Assembly: GCA_023399455.1 (NCBI GenBank)
Contig: JAEWPN010000133.1
Location: forward strand, 1 to 35,946
DNA: 35,946 bases
From: Bacillota bacterium
Lineage (GTDB): Bacteria > Bacillota > Clostridia > Lachnospirales > Lachnospiraceae
Direction: 5' to 3'
Below the pieces are notes generated by a model. It was not told where the DNA came from and ran no database searches. It was given only the letters and a program-made list of their open reading frames with translations. Of the stretch, positions 15,354 to 22,904 are shown one piece after another. Within the stretch, counting starts at the first letter, position 1, and every line of letters begins with the position of its first letter. Position numbers and translations under genes: made by a program.

Positions 15354-16205
15354 ATGGAAATGTGGTTTTCGGATGAGCATACGGATAATGTGAAACTGTC
15401 GATTCGAGTGGAACAGCAGCTTTTCAGCGCACAAAGCGAATTCCAGAGAATCGATGTTCTGGAATCCAAGGAGTTCGGGAGGATTCTGGTGGCGGACGGC
15501 GACCTTATGCTGACAGAAAAAGATGAGTTCATCTATCATGAGATGATAACACACGTTCCCATGGCGGTACATCCCCATGTGGAAAAGGTGCTGGTCATCG
15601 GCGGCGGCGATGGAGGTATCGTAAGGGAGCTGGTGAAATACGATGCTCTGCAGCAAATCGATGTAGTGGAGGCGGATCCTCTTTTGATCGAGGTGTGCCG
15701 CAAATTTTTCCCTCAGATGGCTTGCAGCATGAACGACCCGAGGGTAAGTATTTTCAACGAGGACGGTCTGCGGTTCGTTCGCTCGAAATCGGATGTATAT
15801 GACCTGATAATTATAGATTCGCCTAATCCCTTCGGACCGGGCGAGGGACTTTTTACGAAGGAATTCTATGGGAATTGCTACAATGCGCTGCATAGCGACG
15901 GAGTGATGATCAACCAGCATGAAAGTCCCTTTTACAAAGAAGAGGCCTTTCAATGCCAGCGGATGCACAAACGGATCATAGAATCCTTTCCCATCAGCAA
16001 AATTTATCAGGCGCATATACCGTCCTACCCTTCAGGACATTGGCTGTTCGGTTTTGCTTCAAAGCAGTACCATCCGCTGAATGATCTGGACGGAGTGACC
16101 TGGACGTTAAAAGGGATACCTACGAGATATTATCTGCCGAGGCTGCATCAGGGAATGTTTGCACTTCCGGCATATGTGGAGGAGTTGGTGAAGGATGTTG
16201 AATAA
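15354..16205 (+). CDS. speE: Spermidine synthase-like aminopropyltransferase (SpeE family)
   Basis: A 283-residue Rossmann-fold aminopropyltransferase. Family motifs: the N-terminal beta region FQRIDVLESKEFGRILVADG, EKDEFIYHEMITHVP, the nucleoside-binding VLVIGGGDGGIVREL, DVVEADP, and ESPFY. SpeE normally transfers an aminopropyl group from decarboxylated SAM to putrescine. Two points are odd. No speD is present in this operon although an alternative spermidine route is. Also, the usual D-S-S/T-D-P motif reads DSPNPFGP, keeping the first acidic residue (Asp155) but replacing the second with Asn158, a position that contacts the amine substrate in studied enzymes. The start is uncertain: the ATG at 15354 gives the normal family N-terminus but its GAAAGG site is 13 nt away. 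It overlaps speB by 11 nt. Confidence 0.87.
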   Translation: MEMWFSDEHTDNVKLSIRVEQQLFSAQSEFQRIDVLESKEFGRILVADGDLMLTEKDEFIYHEMITHVPMAVHPHVEKVLVIGGGDGGIVRELVKYDALQQIDVVEADPLLIEVCRKFFPQMACSMNDPRVSIFNEDGLRFVRSKSDVYDLIIIDSPNPFGPGEGLFTKEFYGNCYNALHSDGVMINQHESPFYKEEAFQCQRMHKRIIESFPISKIYQAHIPSYPSGHWLFGFASKQYHPLNDLDGVTWTLKGIPTRYYLPRLHQGMFALPAYVEELVKDVE

Positions 16206-17049
16206 AAATATTGTAAATTATATCGGCTGTGAGGCGGAATATGAGGAAGCAAGAATTGTACTGTTCGGAGCCCCCTTTGATTCCACCACCTCCTATCGGC
16301 CGGGGACCCGCTTCGGTCCTCAGGCGATTCGAAACGAATCTTATGGACTGGAGACCTACAGCCCTTATCAGAACAAGGATCTGCAGGATTGCAAGGTGTT
16401 CGACAGCGGGGACCTGGAGCTGCCCATTGGGGATACGGAGCGAGTTCTGGCAGCTATCGAGGAACGCACGGAGACGATTATAAAGGACGGAAAGATTCCC
16501 TTTATGATAGGCGGCGAGCATCTGGTAACACTTGGAAGCGTGCGTGCGGCTGTCCGTGAATACCCCGATCTGCATATCGTGCATTTTGACGCTCATGCGG
16601 ATCTGCGGAAGGATTATCTGGGAGTAAAGCTCTCCCATGCCTGTGTGTTAAGAAGGAGCTGGGAACTGTTAGGAGACGGGAGAATCTATCAATTCGGAAT
16701 CCGCTCCGGTGACAGAGAGGAATTCGAGTGGGCGAAAGAGGGACATGTGACGATGCGGAGGTTCGATTTCGATAATCTCACAGAGACGGTAACAAAGCTT
16801 AGAGGAAAGCCGGTTTATTTAACCATAGACTTGGATGTCTTAGACCCTTGCGTATTTCCGGGAACGGGAACGCCCGAGGCGGGAGGCGTAAGCTTCCTTG
16901 AGCTTCTGAAGGCGATGTTGAAAACTGCGAAGGGCTGTTATATCGTAGGCTGTGATGTGAATGAGTTAAGTCCCACGTATGACGCCAGCGGAGTGTCTAC
17001 GGCGACGGCAGGAAAGATAGTACGCGAGCTGCTGCTGGCGCTTTCCTGA
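16195..17049 (+). CDS. speB: Agmatinase SpeB
   Basis: A 284-residue ureohydrolase that hydrolyses agmatine to putrescine and urea. The binuclear manganese ligands are all visible: His109 in GGEHLVTLG, Asp132, His134 and Asp136 in HFDAHADLR, and Asp212 and Asp214 in TIDLDVLDP. GTGTPEAGG and GCDVNELSPTYD complete the family signature. The N-terminal FGAPFDSTTSYRPGTRFGP block favours agmatinase over arginase. The ATG overlaps the end of the SpeE-like gene by 11 nt, showing tight translational coupling. Together with the upstream decarboxylase it makes putrescine from arginine, supplying the two downstream genes. Confidence 0.94.
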   Translation: MLNKNIVNYIGCEAEYEEARIVLFGAPFDSTTSYRPGTRFGPQAIRNESYGLETYSPYQNKDLQDCKVFDSGDLELPIGDTERVLAAIEERTETIIKDGKIPFMIGGEHLVTLGSVRAAVREYPDLHIVHFDAHADLRKDYLGVKLSHACVLRRSWELLGDGRIYQFGIRSGDREEFEWAKEGHVTMRRFDFDNLTETVTKLRGKPVYLTIDLDVLDPCVFPGTGTPEAGGVSFLELLKAMLKTAKGCYIVGCDVNELSPTYDASGVSTATAGKIVRELLLALS

Positions 17050-17078
17050 GCGATTATAAAATAAAAGGAGATGATATC

Positions 17079-18281
17079 ATGGGAAAAGTATTGATTATTG
17101 GCTGCGGAGGCGTGGCCGGGGTGGCGATCCACAAATGCTGTCAAAACAGCGGCGTTTTTACGGAAATCTGTATTGCCAGCCGTACGGTATCGAAGTGCGA
17201 GGCAATGAAGAAGAAATTGGAAGGGATGACGAAGGCAAAGATTAGCACAGCACAGGTAGATGCGGATAACACCCGGGAGCTGATCGCTCTCATTGAAAAG
17301 GAGAAACCTGATGTGGTGCTGAATCTTGCTCTTCCTTATCAGGACCTCACCATTATGGATGCGTGTCTTGCGACAAAAACAAATTATGTGGATACGGCTA
17401 ATTATGAGCCGGAGGATACGGCGAAGTTTGAGTATAAGTGGCAGTGGGCTTACAGAGAACGCTTTGAGAAGGCTGGAATCACCGCCCTTCTCGGAAGCGG
17501 CTTCGACCCCGGAGTGACGGGAGTGTTCTCCGCTTATGCCTTAAAACACTATTTCGACGAGATTAATTATATAGATATTCTGGACTGCAACGGCGGCGAT
17601 CACGGTTATCCCTTTGCCACCAATTTCAATCCTGAAATCAATATCCGCGAAGTGTCCGCGAAGGGCTCTTATTGGGAAGACGGGAAGTGGGTAGAAACGG
17701 AGCCGATGGAAATCAAGCGGGTTTATAATTTCCCCGAGGTGGGAGAGAAGGATATGTATCTGCTTCATCATGAGGAGTTGGAATCCCTTGCCCTCAATAT
17801 GCCGGGAATCAAGAGAATCCGTTTCTTCATGACTTTCGGACAAAGCTATTTAACCCATTTGAAGTGTCTTGAGAACGTAGGTATGACCTCCATAGAGCCG
17901 ATTATATATGAGGGAAAAGAAATTGTTCCATTGCAGTTTTTAAAAGCGGTTCTTCCCGACCCCGCCTCCCTTGGTCCCCGTACAAAAGGTAAGACGAACA
18001 TCGGCTGCATTTTTACGGGCAAGAAAGATGGAAAGGAAAAAACTATCTACATTTACAACGTATGCGACCACGAGGAATGCTATAAAGAAGTAGGCTCACA
18101 GGCAGTTGCTTATACTACCGGTGTTCCGGCAATGATTGGGGCGGCGATGCTGATGACGAAGACATGGGATAAAGCCGGGGTATATAACATTGAGGAATTC
18201 GATCCCGACCCGTTCATGGAAGCATTGAATGAATTCGGTCTTCCGTGGCAGGTGAGCGAGAATCCCGTTATGGTAGAATAG
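17079..18281 (+). CDS. Carboxynorspermidine/carboxyspermidine dehydrogenase (saccharopine dehydrogenase family)
   Basis: A 400-residue NADPH-type dehydrogenase of the saccharopine dehydrogenase family. Carboxy(nor)spermidine dehydrogenases condense a diamine with aspartate beta-semialdehyde; putrescine gives carboxyspermidine. Visible features: the N-terminal Rossmann motif VLIIGCGGVAGVAIHKC, DVVLNLALPYQDLTIMDACL, YVDTANYEPED, and GSGFDPGVTGVFSAYALKHY, followed by the GGDHGYPFATNFNPEINIREVS substrate domain. A strong AAAAGGAGATG ribosome binding site is present. The identification rests on the family pattern plus its place directly before the matching decarboxylase and after agmatinase. True saccharopine dehydrogenase is unlikely in this context. 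Confidence 0.92.
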   Translation: MGKVLIIGCGGVAGVAIHKCCQNSGVFTEICIASRTVSKCEAMKKKLEGMTKAKISTAQVDADNTRELIALIEKEKPDVVLNLALPYQDLTIMDACLATKTNYVDTANYEPEDTAKFEYKWQWAYRERFEKAGITALLGSGFDPGVTGVFSAYALKHYFDEINYIDILDCNGGDHGYPFATNFNPEINIREVSAKGSYWEDGKWVETEPMEIKRVYNFPEVGEKDMYLLHHEELESLALNMPGIKRIRFFMTFGQSYLTHLKCLENVGMTSIEPIIYEGKEIVPLQFLKAVLPDPASLGPRTKGKTNIGCIFTGKKDGKEKTIYIYNVCDHEECYKEVGSQAVAYTTGVPAMIGAAMLMTKTWDKAGVYNIEEFDPDPFMEALNEFGLPWQVSENPVMVE

Positions 18282-18312
18282 AGACAGTACACTTGGAATT
18301 AATGGAGTGGTT

Positions 18313-19434
18313 ATGAAGAGAGAAGAATTGAAAACGCCTTGTTACATCGTGATGGAAAGCGCCTTGAAAAAGAATCTGGAGATATTGCAGGGCGTCAGAC
18401 AGCGGACGGGCTGTAAAATATTATTAGCGCAGAAAGCTTTTTCCATGTATTCCTGTTATCCTTTGCTCGGTAAGTATCTGGACGGAACGGCGGCAAGCGG
18501 CTTATATGAGGCACGGTTGGGCGCGGAGGAGATGGGAAAGGAAAACCATATTTTTTCTGCGGCATACAAGGAAGAGGATATGGAGGAAATATTGTCTTAC
18601 TGCGGGCATATCGTATTTAACTCCTTTTCCCAGCTTGAGAAATACGGTGAAAGGGCGGCAAAGGCAGGAAAAAGCGTAGGAATCCGGGTGAATCCGGAAT
18701 GCTCTACCCAGGAGGAACATGGAATATACGATCCTTGTGCTCCCGGCTCGCGGTTGGGAGTTCTGGCAAAGGAGTTCCCCGACAGACTTCCTGAATGGGT
18801 GGAGGGGATTCATTTCCATACGCTGTGCGAGCAGAATGCGGATGCTCTTGCAGTGACGTTAAAGGCGGTAGAGGAACGATTCGGTTCATGGCTATATGGG
18901 ATGAAATGGATCAATTTCGGCGGCGGACATCATATCACGCGGGAGGGCTATAACATAGGGCTTCTGGAAAACTGCATCCGCTATGTGTCGGACACCTACG
19001 GGGTCACGGTCTATTTGGAGCCTGGAGAGGCGGTTGCTTTGGATGCGGGACACCTGCTGACCACGGTGGAGGATCTGGTGCATGGGGAAACGATTGCAAT
19101 TCTGGATTCTTCCGCAGCCTGTCATATGCCTGATGTTCTTGAAATGCCGTACCGCCCGCCCCTTAGAGCTTCCGGACAGGAGGGTGAGAAGGCATTTGCA
19201 TATACGCTGGCGGGGCCGACCTGCCTGGCGGGAGATGTGATAGGAATCTATTCCTTCGACAAACCGTTAGCGGTCGGCGACCGTCTGACCTTTGAGGATA
19301 TGGCCATTTATACTATGGTAAAAAACAATACCTTTAACGGAATGCCCCTTCCCTCCATCGTGTGGGAGAGGGAGGACGGCGAATGCGAGCAGATAAGAAG
19401 TTTCGGCTACGTGGATTTTAAGGGGAGGCTGTAG
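18313..19434 (+). CDS. nspC: Carboxynorspermidine/carboxyspermidine decarboxylase NspC
   Basis: A 373-residue fold-III (alanine racemase-like) PLP decarboxylase that converts carboxyspermidine to spermidine (or the nor- form). The Schiff-base lysine is Lys41 in LLAQKAFSMYS. FHTLCEQNAD, INFGGGHHITREGYN, LEPGEAVALDAG, DSSAACHMPDVLEMPYRP and GPTCLAGDVIGIY are characteristic of the family. GGAG five nt before the ATG at 18313 supports this start over the GTG at 18307. It closes the polyamine operon. Its stop codon directly abuts the stop of the convergent gene at 19435, leaving no intergenic space for a terminator. Confidence 0.94.
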   Translation: MKREELKTPCYIVMESALKKNLEILQGVRQRTGCKILLAQKAFSMYSCYPLLGKYLDGTAASGLYEARLGAEEMGKENHIFSAAYKEEDMEEILSYCGHIVFNSFSQLEKYGERAAKAGKSVGIRVNPECSTQEEHGIYDPCAPGSRLGVLAKEFPDRLPEWVEGIHFHTLCEQNADALAVTLKAVEERFGSWLYGMKWINFGGGHHITREGYNIGLLENCIRYVSDTYGVTVYLEPGEAVALDAGHLLTTVEDLVHGETIAILDSSAACHMPDVLEMPYRPPLRASGQEGEKAFAYTLAGPTCLAGDVIGIYSFDKPLAVGDRLTFEDMAIYTMVKNNTFNGMPLPSIVWEREDGECEQIRSFGYVDFKGRL

Positions 19435-19932
19435 CTACCTCCCGCTCTCTATGCGGATAACACCGCAGCCTATCTTTTCTCCGGAATCTCCGGCAGGCTG
19501 AGTGGTGAAATCATCGCGATTTGCGTGTATGACTACGGATTTGCCGATAATGTTATCTACAGTAAAGCGTTTGTCATAGAAAGAAACCCAGGCATAACCC
19601 TGATTGCCAAGGAGAGGGAGAAGGTCTCCTGCGTGCTGGGGATGGGGCAGGTTCGCCGGATTATAATGTCCCCCGGTATTGGCGAAGGAATTGGAGCAGT
19701 CGCCGAATTCATGGATGTGCATCGCATAGAAATCCGAGGAATCCTGTGAGGATATATTAGGGAGACCGAAAATCTCAGCTTCTATGAGAACGCCCCCATA
19801 AGGAGTATCATAAAATTTAACCAACCCGCTGAGCTGCGGGTTGGAGCTGTTTCCCGTAACCCATGCCATAGCGCGGGGTTTATTTTTTTCTAATATGTTT
19901 ACGAATGTTAGACGAGGAGTAAATTGATACAT
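19435..19932 (-). CDS. Cu/Zn superoxide dismutase-like protein without signal peptide
   Basis: A 165-residue SodC-family beta-barrel protein. All metal ligands appear present: copper site His72, His74, His89 and His136 (HIHEFGDC, GGHYNP, VVIHANRDDF); zinc site His89, His97, His100 and Asp103 (HPQHAGDL). Cys79 and Cys156 match the conserved disulfide. Bacterial SodC proteins are normally exported, but this one has no signal peptide and begins directly with a strand-like MYQFTPRLTFVNI, so it should be cytosolic. AAAGGTG precedes the ATG. Whether it binds copper in an anaerobe's cytosol, and whether it is a dismutase or a structural relative, is open. It converges on the polyamine operon with zero spacing. 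Confidence 0.85.
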   Translation of the reverse strand: MYQFTPRLTFVNILEKNKPRAMAWVTGNSSNPQLSGLVKFYDTPYGGVLIEAEIFGLPNISSQDSSDFYAMHIHEFGDCSNSFANTGGHYNPANLPHPQHAGDLLPLLGNQGYAWVSFYDKRFTVDNIIGKSVVIHANRDDFTTQPAGDSGEKIGCGVIRIESGR

Positions 19933-20023
19933 ATAAACACCTTTTTTATTATTAGGTTATGCAGGAGAAGTGGATTGGTTATCGAGCATCGCTGTTTTCC
20001 TGCTTTAAGGTTGTTTTCGGATG

Positions 20024-20032
20024 TGCTATAAT
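20024..20032 (+). promoter_or_regulatory. Extended -10 promoter upstream of corA
   Basis: TGCTATAAT (20024-20032) is an extended -10 element with only a weak -35 (TTTAAG, 20004-20009). A start near 20039 supports translation from 20097 or 20109 rather than from the earlier in-frame ATG at 19959. Confidence 0.5.
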
Positions 20033-20108
20033 TGCAGGAAAAAGATTCACACGCGACGATATGCCTGTGGATCAAAACTGCAGGTATTGGAAGGGCATGG
20101 TTATTAAT

Positions 20109-21035
20109 ATGGTGAAATATTTAGTGGATATCGAGACCGGCAGTCTGCGTCAGGAACATGAGGAGGAGCTGGGAAGGAAGTATTATGAAATATATCTGAT
20201 GGAAGCGGAGGAATTCGACACGCTCGAAGGCGATTACCCTCATAGGAAGAATCTGAGTCAGGGACTTAAGCAGATACAATATTGCAAAATTGAGACTTTT
20301 AAGGATTGTATTCAAGGGACGATGAAGGTTCCTAAGGGCGATAGTGAGCAGGTTATACTTTTTACTTTCGGCTTTTATATAAAAGGAAATGAACTCCTTT
20401 TCTTTGGGGAGAGGGCTTTGCTTGAAGACGTGCTGGAGAAAATATCAGGAAACATTCCCGGGAATTGTACGCTGAATCAGATTCTTTTAGTATTGTTCGA
20501 AATGCTGATTGAAGAGGATGTCCTTTATCTGCAAGAGTTGGAGGAATATCTGTCGGATATGGAGGAGGAGCTTCTTAGGAAGATTCCCGATCACTTTTAT
20601 GAGACGATTATACAATACCGTAAAAAACTAACCCTTTTTCATTCCTATTATGAACAGCTTACCAATATGGGAGACCAGATGCAGGCAAATGTGAATCAGG
20701 AGCTTAGCAGGGAGGAGTGCGCGGTGTGGCAGAATTACGCTAATCGTACGGAGAGACTGCATAACCATGTGGAGGCGCTGAGGGAGTATTTGATTCAGAT
20801 AAGAGAATTGTATCAATCCCAGATAGATGTAAGGCAGAACAAAGTGATGAGTATTTTAACGGTTATCACGGCATTTTTCCTTCCTTTGACGCTCCTTGTA
20901 GGATGGTATGGGATGAATTTTCCCGGCATGCCGGAATTTCGGTGGAAATATGGATATCCGGCAGTGATTATCTTATGTATTGTCATTATTCTGGCCGAAT
21001 TCATATATTTTAAGAAAAAGAAGCTGCTTCGATAA
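20109..21035 (+). CDS. corA: CorA-family magnesium/divalent cation transporter
   Basis: A CorA-type pentameric channel. Its N-terminal cytosolic domain is rich in acidic helices (EDVLYLQELEEYLSDMEEELL). A long stalk helix leads to two C-terminal membrane segments (VMSILTVITAFFLPLTLLVGWYGMNF and YPAVIILCIVIILAEFIYF). The defining pore signature GMN lies at the end of the first membrane helix in GWYGMNFPGM. The start is uncertain: I prefer the ATG at 20109 (308 residues, MVKYLVDIETG), with AAGGG upstream; 20097 is the alternative, and the in-frame ATG at 19959 precedes the likely promoter. Mg2+, Co2+ or Ni2+ are the family's substrates. Expression seems independent of neighbours. Confidence 0.9.
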   Translation: MVKYLVDIETGSLRQEHEEELGRKYYEIYLMEAEEFDTLEGDYPHRKNLSQGLKQIQYCKIETFKDCIQGTMKVPKGDSEQVILFTFGFYIKGNELLFFGERALLEDVLEKISGNIPGNCTLNQILLVLFEMLIEEDVLYLQELEEYLSDMEEELLRKIPDHFYETIIQYRKKLTLFHSYYEQLTNMGDQMQANVNQELSREECAVWQNYANRTERLHNHVEALREYLIQIRELYQSQIDVRQNKVMSILTVITAFFLPLTLLVGWYGMNFPGMPEFRWKYGYPAVIILCIVIILAEFIYFKKKKLLR

Positions 21036-21086
21036 GCGTCGGTAAACAGCAGGACAAAAGAAATTCTTTCGAAATGAGAAGAAACG

Positions 21087-21983
21087 ATGAAAGCTAAAGT
21101 GAAATTAATTGCAGCGATGTTCATATTTGGAAGTATAGGAATCTTTGTAAGAACAATTGGATTATCTTCTGGTATACTGGCGGTTGTAAGAGGAAGCATA
21201 GGAACGGTATTTTTGTTGATTGCCGGGTTGGCGATGGGAAAGAAGTTATCGCTTCCGGCCATAAGAAAGAATTTTAAGTTTCTAGTCTTTTCTGGAGCAG
21301 CGATCGGAGCGAATTGGATCTGCCTTTTTGAAGCCTACCGATACACCACGATAGCGGTGGCTACCCTATGTTATTATCTGGCTCCGGTATTCGTCATACT
21401 GGTCTCTCCCTTTTTCTTAAAAGAGAAGCTGACGGCAGTAAAAGCCGGGTGCGTCGTGGTATCGTTGTTTGGCATGACGTTGGTTGCGGATATTTTGGGA
21501 AACGGCCAGGGAGCGGCAGGCGGATGGAAAGGGATCGTATTCGGCGTGACAGCAGCGTTGTTATACGCTTCCGTAGTGATTATGAATAAGTTCCTGAAAG
21601 AAATAGAAGCGGTGGATATGACGGTATCTCAGCTGGGAGTTGCATCCGTGGTGGTGCTTGTGTATGTGCTCTATACGGAAGACGGGACGGGGATAACATT
21701 TGGAGTTAGTACACTATTTCTATTGCTGTATCTGGGTATTGTAAATACGGGAATTGCCTATCTTTTATATTTTTCTTCTTTAAAGGATTTGAGCGGGCAG
21801 ACGGCAGCTCTGTTCAGCTACATTGACCCAGTGACAGCAATTCTGCTTTCCGCCCTTCTATTTCATGAAAATATGAGCACGGAGCAGATGATAGGTGCAG
21901 TGCTGATATTAGGTTCTACTCTCGTAAGTGAACTTGTGGGCGGAAGAAGGCAAGAGCCGGCAAACACAACAGGACGAGGTTAG
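21087..21983 (+). CDS. EamA/DMT-family transporter
   Basis: A 298-residue integral membrane protein with about ten hydrophobic helices and two EamA repeats, typical of the drug/metabolite transporter superfamily. The first repeat has FGSIGIFVRTIGLSSG and IGANWICLFEAYRYTTIAVATL with YYLAPVFVILVSPFFLKEKLT; the second ends with ALFSYIDPVTAILLSALLFHE. It lies 51 nt downstream of corA, perhaps in the same transcript, and ends only 9 nt from the stop of the convergent recombinase gene. The substrate is not predictable from sequence; metabolite or amino acid export is common in the family. Confidence 0.9.
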   Translation: MKAKVKLIAAMFIFGSIGIFVRTIGLSSGILAVVRGSIGTVFLLIAGLAMGKKLSLPAIRKNFKFLVFSGAAIGANWICLFEAYRYTTIAVATLCYYLAPVFVILVSPFFLKEKLTAVKAGCVVVSLFGMTLVADILGNGQGAAGGWKGIVFGVTAALLYASVVIMNKFLKEIEAVDMTVSQLGVASVVVLVYVLYTEDGTGITFGVSTLFLLLYLGIVNTGIAYLLYFSSLKDLSGQTAALFSYIDPVTAILLSALLFHENMSTEQMIGAVLILGSTLVSELVGGRRQEPANTTGRG

Positions 21984-21992
21984 AAGATATGC

Positions 21993-22616
21993 TTAAGGAT
22001 TTTTGTGGCTTTGATCTTTAATTTTTGTATGCTTTTTGATCATTGTACGGAACTGACTGATGGAGACTCCAAGTGCATTGCTGGCAGTTTGAAGGGTATA
22101 TTCCTTATTTCTCCACTTCTCATATACGGGGTAGAATTCGTCGGGAACAGGTGCGGGGAAACGACCTAAGTGTTTTCCCTTCGCCTTGGCGATGGCAATG
22201 CCTTCTGCCTGCCGCTGCTTGATATTCTCCCTTTCGGCCTGTGCTACATAGGACAAGAGCTGCAGGACGATATCAGAAATTAAGGTGCCGATTAAGTCTT
22301 TGTTAGTGCGCGTGTCGAGAATGGGCATGTCCAGGATGACGATATCTGCTTTTTTTACTTTAACGATAATGCGCCATTCCTCTTGTATGTCCCTGTAACT
22401 TCTTCCAAGGCGGTCGATGCTCTTTACGACGAGTACGTCACCCTCTTTTAGTTTTTTCTTTAGTTTCAGATATTCCGGTCTGTTAAAATCTTTGCCCGAT
22501 AATTTATCACAATAAATGTTCGGTTCAATAATCCCCCATTTCAGCAATTCCATTTTTTGCCGATCGATATTTTGATCGACGGTAGATACCCGCATATACC
22601 CATAAAAATTTTTCAT
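21993..22616 (-). CDS. Serine recombinase (resolvase/invertase family)
   Basis: A 207-residue small serine recombinase. The N-terminal catalytic domain has YMRVSTVDQ with nucleophile Ser11, DRLGRSYRDI with catalytic arginines, and DLIGTLISDIVLQLLSYVAQAERENIKQRQAEGIAIAKAKGKHLGR, the E-helix region of resolvase/invertase enzymes. A short C-terminal helix-turn-helix (about 165-195, TLQTASNALGVSISQFRTMIKKH) should bind the recombination site. A strong AGGAGG lies 8 nt upstream of the ATG. There is no transposase partner. Upstream, between it and a chemoreceptor gene, sit a 21-bp inverted repeat pair and a long hairpin, so I infer a DNA invertase for a local promoter switch. A resolvase of a lost element is the alternative. 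Confidence 0.93.
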   Translation of the reverse strand: MKNFYGYMRVSTVDQNIDRQKMELLKWGIIEPNIYCDKLSGKDFNRPEYLKLKKKLKEGDVLVVKSIDRLGRSYRDIQEEWRIIVKVKKADIVILDMPILDTRTNKDLIGTLISDIVLQLLSYVAQAERENIKQRQAEGIAIAKAKGKHLGRFPAPVPDEFYPVYEKWRNKEYTLQTASNALGVSISQFRTMIKKHTKIKDQSHKNP

Positions 22617-22692
22617 TTTTCAGTCCTCCTATTATACGTAGTATGCCAGAAAGGCTTAACTTAATCCATATCTTTAAAGGCACTGACAAAAA

Positions 22693-22736
22693 GAAACAAG
22701 TTGCTATAAAGGTGTACCTTTTTAGCAACTTGTTTC
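22693..22736 (-). terminator. Long hairpin upstream of the recombinase, containing the left inverted repeat
   Basis: GAAACAAGTTGCTA (22693-22706) pairs perfectly with TAGCAACTTGTTTC (22723-22736). One T-T mismatch inward, AAAGGT/ACCTTT continues the helix almost to a 2-nt loop. On the minus strand the hairpin is followed by TTTTTGTC, so it should terminate transcripts coming from the candidate promoter at 22766-22794 before they reach the recombinase gene. Confidence 0.75.
22703..22723 (+). repeat. Left 21-bp inverted repeat of a putative invertible segment
   Basis: Perfect reverse complement of 22844-22864. It is centred on AAAGGT-GT-ACCTTT, a dyad with an asymmetric central GT, the architecture expected of a serine-recombinase crossover site. 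Confidence 0.8.
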
Positions 22737-22843
22737 CTTTGTATATACAAACAATTATATCGTTAATTGTATAACATTTTTTTGTAAAAAACAACAAAAA
22801 ATGACAATAATAGGAAAATAAAAATCCTAAAAATAGAAGATAA
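22724..22843. other. Putative invertible promoter segment (120 bp)
   Basis: AT-rich DNA between the two 21-bp inverted repeats. It contains the palindrome TTTGTATATACAAA (22738-22751), the dyad ACAATTA/TAATTGT (22751-22770) and TAGGA/TCCTA (about 22811-22829). The best promoter is on the minus strand: TTGTTT (22794-22789), 17 nt, TACAAT (22771-22766). No convincing plus-strand promoter lies between the right repeat and the chemoreceptor, so the chemoreceptor may depend on inversion of this segment. Confidence 0.55.
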
Positions 22844-22864
22844 AAAAAGGTACACCTTTATAGC
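22844..22864 (-). repeat. Right 21-bp inverted repeat of a putative invertible segment
   Basis: Perfect reverse complement of 22703-22723, ending 40 nt before the chemoreceptor ATG. It carries the same AAAGGT-AC-ACCTTT dyad read from the other strand. Confidence 0.8.
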
Positions 22865-22904
22865 GATTTTTTCAGATAATTTACGAAAGGAAAAAGTAAG
22901 AATT

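Noticed and set aside
19959..20108. 50-residue N-terminal extension of CorA
   Set aside because: An extended -10 promoter lies inside it, and the CorA-like sequence begins at about 20109.
22693..22864. Tn3-type resolvase res site with several subsites
   Set aside because: Only two sites are seen, 141 bp apart centre to centre and in inverted orientation, and there is no transposase. Inversion fits better, although operator function remains possible.
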